A stretch of DNA of 64,000 bases from positions 92,514 through 156,513 of the forward strand of contig NZ_ARQJ01000026.1 of the NCBI RefSeq assembly GCF_000385175.1. The letters are read 5' to 3'. The stretch is from Salinicoccus albus DSM 19776. GTDB taxonomy: Bacteria; Bacillota; Bacilli; Staphylococcales; Salinicoccaceae. Below, one piece after another: positions 45,867-54,138 of this stretch (position 1 is its first letter; each line of letters starts with the position of its first letter). The position numbers and the translations under genes were made by a program. The notes under the pieces were generated by a model. The model was not told where the DNA came from and did no database searches. It saw nothing but the letters and a program-made list of their open reading frames with translations.

Positions 45867-47468
45867 ATGAACTGGGAAACAAAGGAACAGCTCGAAGACC
45901 TTATCTGCCGCCTGGTTTCATGGGAGTCCAGAAGTGGTACTGAAGGGGAAGTGCGCTTTCCATTCAGACTGAAAGAAGAGCTGTTTAAACTCGATTACTT
46001 TTGGCATCAGCCGGAATATTTGGAAATGTACGAAGCCGGCGGCGGCCGCAACGCAATTTCTGCGTTGTATAAAACCGAGAAGTCTGAGGATACAATCGTT
46101 CTGATGAGCCACTTTGACACAGTACATACAAAGGAATACGGTGCTGCCAGCCATCTGGCCTGTGCGCCCCGTGAACTTACAGACTATTTCAAGAAAATTA
46201 CGGACGATTTCCCCCAAAACATTCAGACGGATATCTTTTCGGATGAGTATCTTTTCGGCCGGGGCACAATGGATATGAAGATGGGGCTGACACTTCACAT
46301 GCATCTAATTGAGAAGGCTTACAAAGAGGATTGGCCAGTGAATATTCTCCTGCTGACTGTTCCGGATGAAGAGGTCGATTCGGCGGGCATGCGCTCAGCA
46401 ATGGAAAATCTGGATCAATTGAGAGAAAAGCACGGTTTGTCGTTTTCCTTATTCCTGAACAGTGAGCCAAGTTTTTCACAAAAGCCGGAGGATCCGAACT
46501 ATTATATCTATTCGGGGTCCATCGGAAAAATTATGCCGTCCGCTCTCTTCTACGGCGTGGAAACCCATGCCGGAGAACCGTTGAGCGGTTTAAATGCCCA
46601 TTATATGTCATCTTTTCTGAACCAGAGGATGGAATTCACGGATGCATTTACAGAAACCGCGTATGACGAGCAGACGCCGCTGCCAGTCACTTTGAAAAAT
46701 TACGATTTGAAGGAAGATTATAACACTCAGACATCCAATCATGTGGCCGCCCTTTATAATGTGTTCATGATGGAACAGAATGTGGATGATATTTTCACCA
46801 AATATCATTCAATCGTCAAAGAAGCGATGGAGGCATGCCAGTCGCAATATGAAAATATATGTACCCGGGAAAATATAACACCTGTTGGTCATATAGACAC
46901 AATGACATATGATGCGCTTCATCAGTATACACTGGAAAAACTGGGGCGTGAGGAGACAGAGTCGATCATCAGTGAATATGTCAGCAGGGATGACCTCGAT
47001 GACCGGGAGAAATCGATGCGGATTGCCGACCGGATGATTACCCGGTCCAAAGAACTCGTACCGCTCGCAGTCACATTTTTCGCTCCGCCTTTTTATCCTT
47101 CCGTTAACGCATCGGAAAGCGGGCTGGTACAAGACATTGTCCGTTTTACGCAAACCTATCTGGGAGAAAACTATGGCATCCATCCGATTGAAGTTCATTA
47201 TTTCAATGGAATTTCTGACCTGAGCTACGTCACTTATGACAGCCATGACGACAGCTGGGAAACCTATAAAGACAATACACCGGTGTGGGGGATGACCTAT
47301 ACTGTTCCTTTTGAAGAAATGCAGAAATTCCAGGTGCCTTTTATCAATATCGGCCCCTATGGCAAAGATGCCCATAAACTGACAGAAAGACTGCATAAGG
47401 AAAATGCCTTCGAAACCACCCCTAAACTGCTGGTAAAAATGGTTGAAAATTTTTTCATTGCCAGGTAA
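45867..47468 (+). CDS. rocB: M20-family peptidase, RocB-like (arginine utilisation)
   Basis: 533 aa behind AGAGAGGATG. M20 metal motifs are VLMSHFDTVHTKEYG (H-x-D), FGRGTMDMKMGL (G-x-x-D-M-K-x-G) and LLTVPDEEVDSAGM (catalytic E-E). The length, well above common M20 deacylases, and the whole layout fit RocB of Bacillus, assigned to arginine/ornithine use though its reaction is not established. The following amino-acid symporter gene (56 bases on) is probably in the same operon. Confidence 0.8.
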   Translation: MNWETKEQLEDLICRLVSWESRSGTEGEVRFPFRLKEELFKLDYFWHQPEYLEMYEAGGGRNAISALYKTEKSEDTIVLMSHFDTVHTKEYGAASHLACAPRELTDYFKKITDDFPQNIQTDIFSDEYLFGRGTMDMKMGLTLHMHLIEKAYKEDWPVNILLLTVPDEEVDSAGMRSAMENLDQLREKHGLSFSLFLNSEPSFSQKPEDPNYYIYSGSIGKIMPSALFYGVETHAGEPLSGLNAHYMSSFLNQRMEFTDAFTETAYDEQTPLPVTLKNYDLKEDYNTQTSNHVAALYNVFMMEQNVDDIFTKYHSIVKEAMEACQSQYENICTRENITPVGHIDTMTYDALHQYTLEKLGREETESIISEYVSRDDLDDREKSMRIADRMITRSKELVPLAVTFFAPPFYPSVNASESGLVQDIVRFTQTYLGENYGIHPIEVHYFNGISDLSYVTYDSHDDSWETYKDNTPVWGMTYTVPFEEMQKFQVPFINIGPYGKDAHKLTERLHKENAFETTPKLLVKMVENFFIAR

Positions 47469-47524
47469 TATCATAGTATGTATAAATATTAATTCATATA
47501 AATAATAATGCAAAGGGGTTTTCT

Positions 47525-48907
47525 ATGGAAATCATTACAGCAATCTCGGACTTCCTCTGGGGATATCCAATTATCCTTATGCTCTTTTTCACGAGTCTCT
47601 ACCTGACATTCAAGCTGAAATTTTTCCAGTTCAGATATCCCCTTTACATCTTTAAACAGACGCTTGGCAAGGTCGGGAAAAAATCCAAAGGGGAAGGGAC
47701 CATCACTCCCTTCCAGTCTTTGACCACAGCATTGTCTTCCACAATCGGTGCTGCCAACATTGTCGGTGTGCCGGTGGCGATCATGATGGGAGGTCCCGGC
47801 GCCGTCTTCTGGATGTGGGTCATTGCTGTTGTCGGCATGTCGTTGAAATTCGGGGAAACTGTTCTCGGCATGCATTACCGGGAGAAAAATGAAATCGGAG
47901 AATACGTCGGCGGACCGACCTACTATATGAGAAAAGGGATCAAATGGCCGCTGCTTGGTAAAATTCTTGCTACATGGTATGCCGTATTCCTGATGATTGA
48001 ACTTATTCCAAGCATCATGGTACAAAGTAATTCCGTTGCGAGCACGATTGAAGAATCATTTTCACTCAGTCCGTGGGTTACCGGGACCGCTATAGCACTT
48101 GTAGTCGCAATTGTCGTCTTCGGCGGGGTAAAACGCGTCGCTAGAGTGACTTCAGCATTGGTGCCGTTTATGGCATTATTATATATACTGGCCGGTCTTT
48201 TACTGATTATAATGAATGCCCCTCAAATCCCGGATGCCATTGCACTGATATTTACAGAAGCATTCAATCCATCAGCCGCACTGGGCGGCGGTGCCGGTGC
48301 AGTCCTTGCAGAAACCATCCGCTGGGGCTTCGCCCGCGGCATCTACAGCAATGAAGCGGGCATCGGCACTTCCTCCATTGCGCACGCTGCAGCCAAAACT
48401 GATCATCCAGTCAGGCAGGCATTCTGGACAGTCATCGAAATCATCATCGATACACTGGTTATTTGTACAGTGACCGGAATGGTCGTCATCATTTCAGGCG
48501 TATGGCAACATGATGACGCGGCGAACGACAGCGTACGTGAAGCACTGACGGCCAGAGCATTTGGGGAAACATTCGGGACTTTCGGCAGTTCCCTCATCTC
48601 CATCTCCCTGATATTCTTCGTCTTCTCCACAATTACTGTTGTTGTATTTTATGGTGCCAGACAGGCGGAATACTTATTCGGTCTTTGGGCCGGACAAGTG
48701 ATGAAAGCAATTTATGTCATATCGATCGTAATCGGTGCGGTCGGCGGGGCAACCATCCTATGGGCCTTCCTTGACCTGACCCTGTTCTTTGTCATCCTGC
48801 CAAACGTCATCGCCGTTATACTCATGTCACCAAAAATTGCTGAGTTGAAGGATGAATTCTTCAAATCGGGCAAATACTACAAGAAAGATGTCAAAGAAGA
48901 AAATTAA
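47525..48907 (+). CDS. Alanine/glycine:cation symporter (AGCS family)
   Basis: 460 aa, about eleven helices, behind AAAGGGG. Family signature near TITPFQSLTTALSSTIGAAN and IVGVPVAIMMGGPGAVFWMW, then GGPTYYMRKG and RGIYSNEAGIGTSSIAHA. Imports small neutral amino acids with Na+ or H+. The exact substrate is unknown; the RocB-like neighbour suggests a product or precursor of amino-acid breakdown. Confidence 0.9.
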   Translation: MEIITAISDFLWGYPIILMLFFTSLYLTFKLKFFQFRYPLYIFKQTLGKVGKKSKGEGTITPFQSLTTALSSTIGAANIVGVPVAIMMGGPGAVFWMWVIAVVGMSLKFGETVLGMHYREKNEIGEYVGGPTYYMRKGIKWPLLGKILATWYAVFLMIELIPSIMVQSNSVASTIEESFSLSPWVTGTAIALVVAIVVFGGVKRVARVTSALVPFMALLYILAGLLLIIMNAPQIPDAIALIFTEAFNPSAALGGGAGAVLAETIRWGFARGIYSNEAGIGTSSIAHAAAKTDHPVRQAFWTVIEIIIDTLVICTVTGMVVIISGVWQHDDAANDSVREALTARAFGETFGTFGSSLISISLIFFVFSTITVVVFYGARQAEYLFGLWAGQVMKAIYVISIVIGAVGGATILWAFLDLTLFFVILPNVIAVILMSPKIAELKDEFFKSGKYYKKDVKEEN

Positions 48908-48927
48908 ATGGGAGTTAATCGATGAAA

Positions 48928-48954
48928 AAGTACCGGATGGATTATCCGGTACTT
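48928..48954. terminator. Bidirectional terminator between AGCS and RpiR genes
   Basis: Perfect 11-bp stem AAGTACCGGAT / ATCCGGTACTT with loop GGATT; T-rich on both exits. Confidence 0.75.
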
Positions 48955-48956
48955 CT

Positions 48957-49811
48957 TCATTCATCATCCATCTTATAGTCCTGTACCGCATCATGGGTCG
49001 TGTCAATCTTCTCGAAAATATCATCCCCGGATTTAATGGCTGTTCTCATAAATAGGGCATCCACCAGAAACAGCTGTGAAATCCTCGCTGTCATCGTACC
49101 GATTCTGACGTTATTCTCTTCAAGAGAAGTACTGAGTACGATGTCTGCTATATTTCTGGCCGGAGAGCTGATGGACTGAGTCACGAGTATCGTCGTCACA
49201 TCGTTGCTGCGGCATCGTTTAAGGATATCGATAACTTCTTTTGTTCTGCCGGAAGTTGAAAATATTACGACAGCTGCTCCTTTTTCCAGCACCGGGATTT
49301 TAGTAAGCAGGACGTGATTGTCAAAGGGCACGACTGCTTTGATACCAATTCTCATCAATTTCAAAAACAGATCGTCACTCGGCACCCGTGATGCACCGAT
49401 GCCAAACAGCACAACTTCAGAGGCATTTGCCAGCGCCTCTGCCGCGTGTTCTATCTCTGCGTAATTCACTGTCTTATGTGTGCTGTATAACGCACTAATT
49501 GTATTATTCAAAGCTTTATCCAGGGAATCATTAATCTCATCTTCCGTCGACAAAGATTTGGAGTAAACTTCCCTCTCCGGCCGCGTATGTTCTTTGGCCA
49601 GGTCTACTTTCAAAGAACGTAAGCCCTTCAAACCGATCTTCTTGGAAAACTTTGTGATGCTTGCCTGGCTGACCCCTATATTCAACGCGTTTTCTGCAAT
49701 ACTTGCATTAAGAAACGAATCACGATTGTTTAATATATAATCGGCAATCAATTTTTCCTTACGACTAAATGAGCCCCGTTGACTTCTGATATGTTTTGTT
49801 ACTGAATACAT
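48957..49811 (-). CDS. MurR/RpiR-family regulator (SIS domain), first copy
   Basis: 284 aa from ATG 49811, 5 bases after GGGAGTGG; an upstream in-frame start lacks such a site. N-terminal HTH_6 (FSRKEKLIADYILNNRD, GVSQASITKFSKKIGLKG), C-terminal sugar-isomerase SIS domain (ANASEVVLFGIGASRVPSDD, VVIFSTSGRTKEVIDILKRC). Such proteins repress or activate sugar-phosphate genes on binding a phosphosugar. It is divergent from a second RpiR gene; its own target is not evident. Confidence 0.88.
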   Translation of the reverse strand: MYSVTKHIRSQRGSFSRKEKLIADYILNNRDSFLNASIAENALNIGVSQASITKFSKKIGLKGLRSLKVDLAKEHTRPEREVYSKSLSTEDEINDSLDKALNNTISALYSTHKTVNYAEIEHAAEALANASEVVLFGIGASRVPSDDLFLKLMRIGIKAVVPFDNHVLLTKIPVLEKGAAVVIFSTSGRTKEVIDILKRCRSNDVTTILVTQSISSPARNIADIVLSTSLEENNVRIGTMTARISQLFLVDALFMRTAIKSGDDIFEKIDTTHDAVQDYKMDDE

Positions 49812-50174
49812 ATGCCACTCCCATTCAAATTGAATGATGTCTCCCCGCCGGACACAAGGAAGAAAATTGACATCATACAATTTACCTAATTTGATATACT
49901 TATCTGATACTCTAGCATAATATTGTGCAAATTGTAATTCCTTTTTTGTAAAATTTGGAAGTTAAGTTTTATATATATTTATCGTCAAATAAGAAACATT
50001 ATTTTTTCAAAAGCATTGTTTGACAACCAACCTTATATTGTATTATTTTTCTGCTCACTCCCTTCCGCAAAATTTGAAACTCGATACCGATTTACATTAA
50101 AATATTGATTTTTATACCATGAGATATACCATTATATTGAAATCGCTAACTTATATAGTCTGGAGGTGTTCATA
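49812..50174. other. AT-rich divergent gap between two RpiR genes
   Basis: 363 bases without a gene. Strongly AT-rich, with several possible -10 elements in both directions but no single convincing promoter, terminator or RNA element. Confidence 0.5.
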
Positions 50175-51038
50175 GTGGAAGGTATCCTTTATAAAGTAAG
50201 AGAATCGCTTAACTATGTGAAACCATCAGAAGGGGCTGTCGGGGCGTATATTTTAAATCATCCGCAAAAAGCAGTCACAATGACTGTCAAACAGCTGGCG
50301 GACGCCAGTTATGCCAGTCCTTCTGCAGTTATGCGTTACAGTCATACACTGGGCTACAACGGATTTAAAGATTTCAAACTGAAACTATCCGGAGACCTGG
50401 CGGTGATCAGCTTACACAACTTGGAACAAGAAACATTATCCGCCGACGACTCTGTCGATAAAATGATGTCTGTCATCACCCAAACCAATATCCAATCATT
50501 GTACAGTTCACTGCAATTAATACAAAAAGACCAATTTGCAGCAGCATATAAATACTTGATTAAAGCCAAGAAAATTGACTTTTATGGGGTGGGTTCCAGT
50601 TTTTTGATCGCTTATGACGCGATTCAAAAATTCATGCGCATTAATAAGACCTGCACAGCTTACAGTGACTTTCATATGCAAAAAGTATCCGCTGTCAATC
50701 TGGATAGTGATGATGTTGCAGTTGCCATTTCGTATTCAGGTGAAACCCGTCAAATTATTGACTGTGTGAAAATTGCACAGTCCAAAGGGACAAAAGTGAT
50801 CGCGATTACGAAATATGCAGATACTCATTTGAGCAGCATCGCAGATGTCGTATTATTTGTTGCCGCCCAGGAAGATGAATTCCGGAGTGCTGCCATGTCA
50901 TCAAGAATTGCTTCGTTAAATGTGGTCGACATGCTTTATACGGCGTGCGCATATGAAGATTACGACAGTTCTTTAGCCCATTTAAACCAAACGTATGAAA
51001 TCATACAACAAAACGACAAAGATAACCGAAGACCGTAA
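50175..51038 (+). CDS. MurR/RpiR-family regulator (SIS domain), second copy
   Basis: 287 aa from GTG 50175, 8 bases after GGAGG; the GTG at 50166 overlaps the ribosome site and is rejected. HTH_6 (GAVGAYILNHPQKAVTMTVK, ASPSAVMRYSHTLGYNGFKD) followed by a SIS domain (AKKIDFYGVGSSFLIAYDAI, VAISYSGETRQIIDCVKIAQ). A murQ remnant follows 10 bases later on the same strand, so this is probably the murQ-operon regulator MurR, now without its main target. Confidence 0.85.
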   Translation: MEGILYKVRESLNYVKPSEGAVGAYILNHPQKAVTMTVKQLADASYASPSAVMRYSHTLGYNGFKDFKLKLSGDLAVISLHNLEQETLSADDSVDKMMSVITQTNIQSLYSSLQLIQKDQFAAAYKYLIKAKKIDFYGVGSSFLIAYDAIQKFMRINKTCTAYSDFHMQKVSAVNLDSDDVAVAISYSGETRQIIDCVKIAQSKGTKVIAITKYADTHLSSIADVVLFVAAQEDEFRSAAMSSRIASLNVVDMLYTACAYEDYDSSLAHLNQTYEIIQQNDKDNRRP

Positions 51039-51048
51039 TGATAAGACC

Positions 51049-51210
51049 ATGAATTTGAATGAAATGAGTACCCGGAACATTGAACGAAGAGGATAAAACT
51101 GTACCGCATGCCGCAGATAAAGAAATCGACCAAATCGAAAAAGCGGCTTCATCCGTGATAGATTCATTTACCAGAGGCGGCAGGCTTATTTACATTGGAG
51201 GGGGCCCAAT
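51049..51210 (+). pseudogene. murQ: murQ remnant (N-acetylmuramic acid 6-phosphate etherase), frameshifted and truncated
   Basis: Two frames together spell the N-terminal part of MurQ. The first gives MNLNEMSTRNIE and stops soon after. The second, one frame over from about 51083, gives NEEDKTVPHAADKEIDQIEK and then, a few codons on, RGGRLIYIGGG. In intact MurQ this leads into the active-site G-A-G-T-S-G-R, which is missing: homology ends at about 51210. So there is an internal small deletion and a 3' truncation removing roughly the last three quarters. MurQ turns MurNAc-6P into GlcNAc-6P in cell-wall recycling; this locus cannot do so. An RpiR (MurR-like) gene lies directly upstream. Confidence 0.8.
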
Positions 51211-51218
51211 ACGGTGGA

Positions 51219-51269
51219 TACTATATTGATCTTTTCATCTAACTTATATTTTGCAGCTTTTTTAGGCAT
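51219..51269 (-). mobile_element. 5' tip of a probable transposase gene (IS remnant)
   Basis: From ATG 51269 the - strand reads MPKKAAKYKLDEKINIV, like the first residues of IS3/IS150-type OrfA transposases, and then loses homology at the joint with murQ. AAAGGGAG precedes the ATG but lies inside the long hairpin 51277-51330. Only 17 codons remain. The identification is tentative because so little is left. Confidence 0.45.
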
Positions 51270-51276
51270 CAAAAAT

Positions 51277-51330
51277 CTCCCTTTGCAGGGGCCAGAGAAT
51301 TTTATCATTCTCTGGCCCCTGCAAAGGGAG
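51277..51330. repeat. Perfect 23-bp inverted repeat (hairpin) at the IS remnant
   Basis: Arms 51277-51299 and 51308-51330 are exact reverse complements with an 8-base loop. The right-hand side of the hairpin on the - strand contains the ribosome site of the transposase-like start. It is longer and more G/C-rich than the terminators in this window and lacks an immediate T-run. Confidence 0.8.
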
Positions 51331-51369
51331 CATATCAGTTCGGCGGGGGAGCTATTATGCTTATGATTG

Positions 51370-52155
51370 CTATGAAAATGAGATCTCCACTTCTCCCAAT
51401 CCGTCAAACATGGCTTTAAACTGATCGCCGCTGCTGACATCCACAGCTTTCGTCAGGGCTCCGGCCAGGACGACTTCGCCGGCTTTGAGGGTAATGTCGT
51501 ATTGTGCCAACTCTCTGGCCAGCCAGACGACGGCTTCAAGTGGGTTCCCCAGTACTGCTGAACCGTACCCTTCATCGAGCCGCTCCCCGTTTTTGAAGAC
51601 CTCCATCTTCACCGACGGCAAGTCGATATTCCCCAGTTTCACATGCTGTTTGCCGATGACCGCTCCGGCGGAAGAGCCATTATCTGACACTGTGTCTTCA
51701 AATTTGATCTTCCAGTCCTTAATGCGGCTGTCGATCAGCTCAGCGGCAGGAATTACATAATCGATAGCATCTTTCACTGTTTCAAGCGTCACATTTTTAC
51801 CGTCAATATTTTCTTTCAGGATAAAAGCAATCTCAAACTCCACTCTCGGGGCAATGTAGTTTGAAGTATCAATGGCTTCTGTTTCACTGAAAATCATGTC
51901 ATCAAAGATATGCCCGTAGTCCGGGCGGTCCACGCCGAGCATGTCCTGCATAGCTTTGCTCGTCAGGCCGATCTTCTTTCCTTTAATCTTTGCCCCGTCC
52001 GCGACTCTTTTATCCACATACTGGAGTTGCGCAGCATAGGCCTCATCAACGGTAAGACCAGGAAATTCCTCGGTAAACGGAGCAATCGCATGTCTATTTT
52101 TCTCTGCATGATAAATTTCAAGTCCCAGTTCTTTTACATTTAGCATTTTTGTCAT
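51370..52155 (-). CDS. 2-Oxopent-4-enoate hydratase / 4-oxalocrotonate decarboxylase family
   Basis: 261 aa of the MhpD/XylI family: KIGLTSKAMQDMLGVDRPDY, the metal-binding RVEFEIAFIL (E-x-E), AAELIDSRIKDWK, and the C-terminal VLGNPLEAVVWLARELAQYD and LKAGEVVLAGALTKAV. In meta-cleavage of catechols these enzymes hydrate 2-oxopent-4-enoate or decarboxylate 4-oxalocrotonate; the two are hard to tell apart by eye. It is last in the GntR-mhpF-mhpE-V4R unit, so it probably supplies 4-hydroxy-2-oxovalerate to MhpE. Confidence 0.85.
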   Translation of the reverse strand: MTKMLNVKELGLEIYHAEKNRHAIAPFTEEFPGLTVDEAYAAQLQYVDKRVADGAKIKGKKIGLTSKAMQDMLGVDRPDYGHIFDDMIFSETEAIDTSNYIAPRVEFEIAFILKENIDGKNVTLETVKDAIDYVIPAAELIDSRIKDWKIKFEDTVSDNGSSAGAVIGKQHVKLGNIDLPSVKMEVFKNGERLDEGYGSAVLGNPLEAVVWLARELAQYDITLKAGEVVLAGALTKAVDVSSGDQFKAMFDGLGEVEISFS

Positions 52156-52161
52156 CGCCTC

Positions 52162-52590
52162 CTATTGTGCAGCCATTTGGTAGAAAGAATGGGACGCGAT
52201 CCGTTTCTCCCATGTAATGGCAATGTCAAGCTGGTCTATCTCATTCAGTAAGCACTGCTTCTGCTTCGTGAATGAGATTTTATGTGCATCCTGATCCACA
52301 TAAATCTGGGTGCGGTGCCGTTTGCTGCCTGTATCAATCAAACAATCATATATGCCATCCCGGGGCAGCAGGTAATGTTCCTTAAGGCACAGACGTCCGT
52401 TTGAAACCGTTGCCCGGGTAGTATATTTTCTGCCGAGAAGCTGTCTGACTTCCGACACCCTGCCCGCTATAATGGCCGCCCGGATACGGGTCGAACTGAT
52501 TTTCTTTTTCTGATAATCGACCTTCGCCACTTTGGAGACACCTAACTGATGTCCGGCATCTGCTGCCAGCCGGTCAATGGTTTGTTGAAG
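52162..52590 (-). pseudogene. 3' part of an FAD-synthetase (RibF-like) gene, 5' end deleted
   Basis: The frame reads the end of an FMN adenylyltransferase domain, AADAGHQLGVSKVAKV, with the diagnostic KKISSTRIRAAIIAGRVSEV and RQLLGRKY. A shortened C-terminal domain follows, with the H-Y-L-L-P-R-D-G-I-Y element seen in riboflavin-kinase-like tails. The N-terminal nucleotide-binding half (with G-x-F-D-G-x-H-x-G-H) is missing. The upstream sequence in this frame is the V4R gene read out of frame, so there is no plausible start. The homology begins abruptly near 52590, where the V4R homology ends. Confidence 0.7.
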
Positions 52591-53039
52591 ATTGTAGACA
52601 TGAAACCGCTTGAGTAGCCTGCCAATGTATGACATACCGGGGTCTCCGAATATCCAAAATGATTCAAATGCTGCTCGACTTCATAGGAGTCAAACCATTC
52701 TCCTCTGCCGGTCAATGTTTTGAGGGATCCATCTTCATTGTATTCGATGTCGCATCTGTGATCGACGCCTCCGATGTGCCCGGAAGCAATATGTTTAATC
52801 GGTCCGTCGATGACCAGCTGTTCCAAAGAATCATATGCTTTCAGCAGTTCCTTGCCGTCAGACCGTCCCATTTCCCATCCGAATTGAAATAAAAAGCTAT
52901 CCATTCTGTCAATTCCAATGTGTTTGGCCACCTGTGATCTTAATATTCCCATCGAATTAGCCGTTGATATTATTTTGCGCTCATGGCCTGTTACCTCATG
53001 CTCTCCGAGCGTCTTATCTTCCACTGTCACTTTAACCAT
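52542..53039 (-). CDS. XylR_N/V4R-domain protein, C-terminally truncated, 165 aa
   Basis: ATG 53039 follows GAGGTG by 5 bases. Residues about 1-95 resemble the XylR N-terminal aromatic-sensing domain (MGILRSQVAKHIGIDRMDSF, then L-F-Q-F-G-W-E-M-G-R-S-D). Residues about 105-155 are a V4R (4-vinyl reductase-type) domain, GEWFDSYEVEQHLNHFGYSE and the following PVCHTLAGYSSGFMS. It stops short of the conserved C-terminal Cys pair of V4R, ending in an unrelated ten-residue tail generated by the fusion. It is an aromatic-effector or accessory protein of the meta-cleavage operon, probably damaged. Confidence 0.7.
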   Translation of the reverse strand: MVKVTVEDKTLGEHEVTGHERKIISTANSMGILRSQVAKHIGIDRMDSFLFQFGWEMGRSDGKELLKAYDSLEQLVIDGPIKHIASGHIGGVDHRCDIEYNEDGSLKTLTGRGEWFDSYEVEQHLNHFGYSETPVCHTLAGYSSGFMSTIFNKPLTGWQQMPDIS

Positions 53040-53115
53040 ATACACACCTCATTTATAATCTCGGTAAATAAGCTCAAGACTGTATGTCTTGAGCTTATTA
53101 ATTATTATAACTTAT

Positions 53116-54138
53116 TTATGAATGTACTTTCTTTTCTTGTGCCAGATCCTGTGCCACACCGATGATCCAGTCTTCCTGACCGCCGACTGCCCCCATTTCA
53201 GCAATCCGGGTCAATATATCCCTGGCATCTACGCCGTACTCTTTGCCGGCTCTTTCAGCGAAGAGCAGGAAACTCGAATACACACCGGTATAGCCGAGGG
53301 TCAGTGACAGCCGGTCAATCTGTACCGGTCGTTCCATCATCGGTTTCATGACATTTTCAGCGGCATCCATTGTTTTGTATAGATCCAGATTGTGTTCGAT
53401 ACCCATCCGGTTCATCACTGCCGCCAGCTGTTCAGTGGCTGTGTTGCCGGCTCCGGCGCCCATACCGGCCAGGCTTGCATCGATGCGCTGTGCCCCTGTT
53501 TCAATGGCGGCAATTGAATTTGCCACACCGAGGGACAGATTATTATGCCCATGGAAACCGATGGTTGTACTGTCACTGAGATGCTCTTTAAAGAGTGCAA
53601 TCCGTGCTCTGGTATCGTCCATGGTCAATGCGCCTGCGGAGTCCACCACATAGATCGTCTGCGCGCCGTAGGCTTCCATTTTCTTCGCCTCTTCCAACAG
53701 ATTCTCCGGCGTCGTGCGATGGGACATCATCAGAAATCCGACAGTATCCATGCCGAGGGCAGCCGCTTTACCGATATGCTGTTCGGAGACATCGGCTTCT
53801 GTACAATGTGTCGCCACCCGTGCAACCTGCGCCCCAAAACCATGTGCGCGCTCTAAATCTTCGATGACACCAATTCCGGGCAGAAGCAATACGGCGATTT
53901 TCGCATGATCTGCATTTTCAACCGCAGTTTTTATAATCGTCTCCTCGTCCTCTTTGGAAAAACCATACTGAATCGAACTGCCTCCGAGGCCGTCACCATG
54001 GGTCGCTTCGATAATATCCGAGCCGGAACTGTCAATAAGCCGAGTGAGCTCCGCAATCTGTTCCCTCGAATACTGATGCCGGATCGCATGCATTCCATCG
54101 CGCAGTGTTACATCATTGATAATTATTTTCTGACTCAT
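53116..54138 (-). CDS. mhpE: 4-Hydroxy-2-oxovalerate aldolase
   Basis: 340 aa, normal length. HMGL-like TIM barrel: INDVTLRDGMHAIRHQYSRE (catalytic R-D and metal Asp), IGFHGHNNLSLGVANSIAAI (metal H-x-H), AQRIDASLAGMGAGAGNTAT and a C-terminal DmpG communication domain. It cleaves 4-hydroxy-2-oxovalerate to pyruvate and acetaldehyde, channelling the aldehyde to MhpF. Its start overlaps the mhpF stop by one base (TAATG). Confidence 0.94.
   Translation of the reverse strand: MSQKIIINDVTLRDGMHAIRHQYSREQIAELTRLIDSSGSDIIEATHGDGLGGSSIQYGFSKEDEETIIKTAVENADHAKIAVLLLPGIGVIEDLERAHGFGAQVARVATHCTEADVSEQHIGKAAALGMDTVGFLMMSHRTTPENLLEEAKKMEAYGAQTIYVVDSAGALTMDDTRARIALFKEHLSDSTTIGFHGHNNLSLGVANSIAAIETGAQRIDASLAGMGAGAGNTATEQLAAVMNRMGIEHNLDLYKTMDAAENVMKPMMERPVQIDRLSLTLGYTGVYSSFLLFAERAGKEYGVDARDILTRIAEMGAVGGQEDWIIGVAQDLAQEKKVHS

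Noticed and set aside
46809..47513. A - strand gene of 234 codons
   Set aside because: Antisense shadow of the RocB-like gene; no ribosome site and no recognisable motifs.
51186..51440. An 84-codon - strand gene
   Set aside because: It is a mosaic: antisense of the hydratase end, the hairpin, the transposase tip, and antisense of murQ. Only the transposase tip is meaningful.
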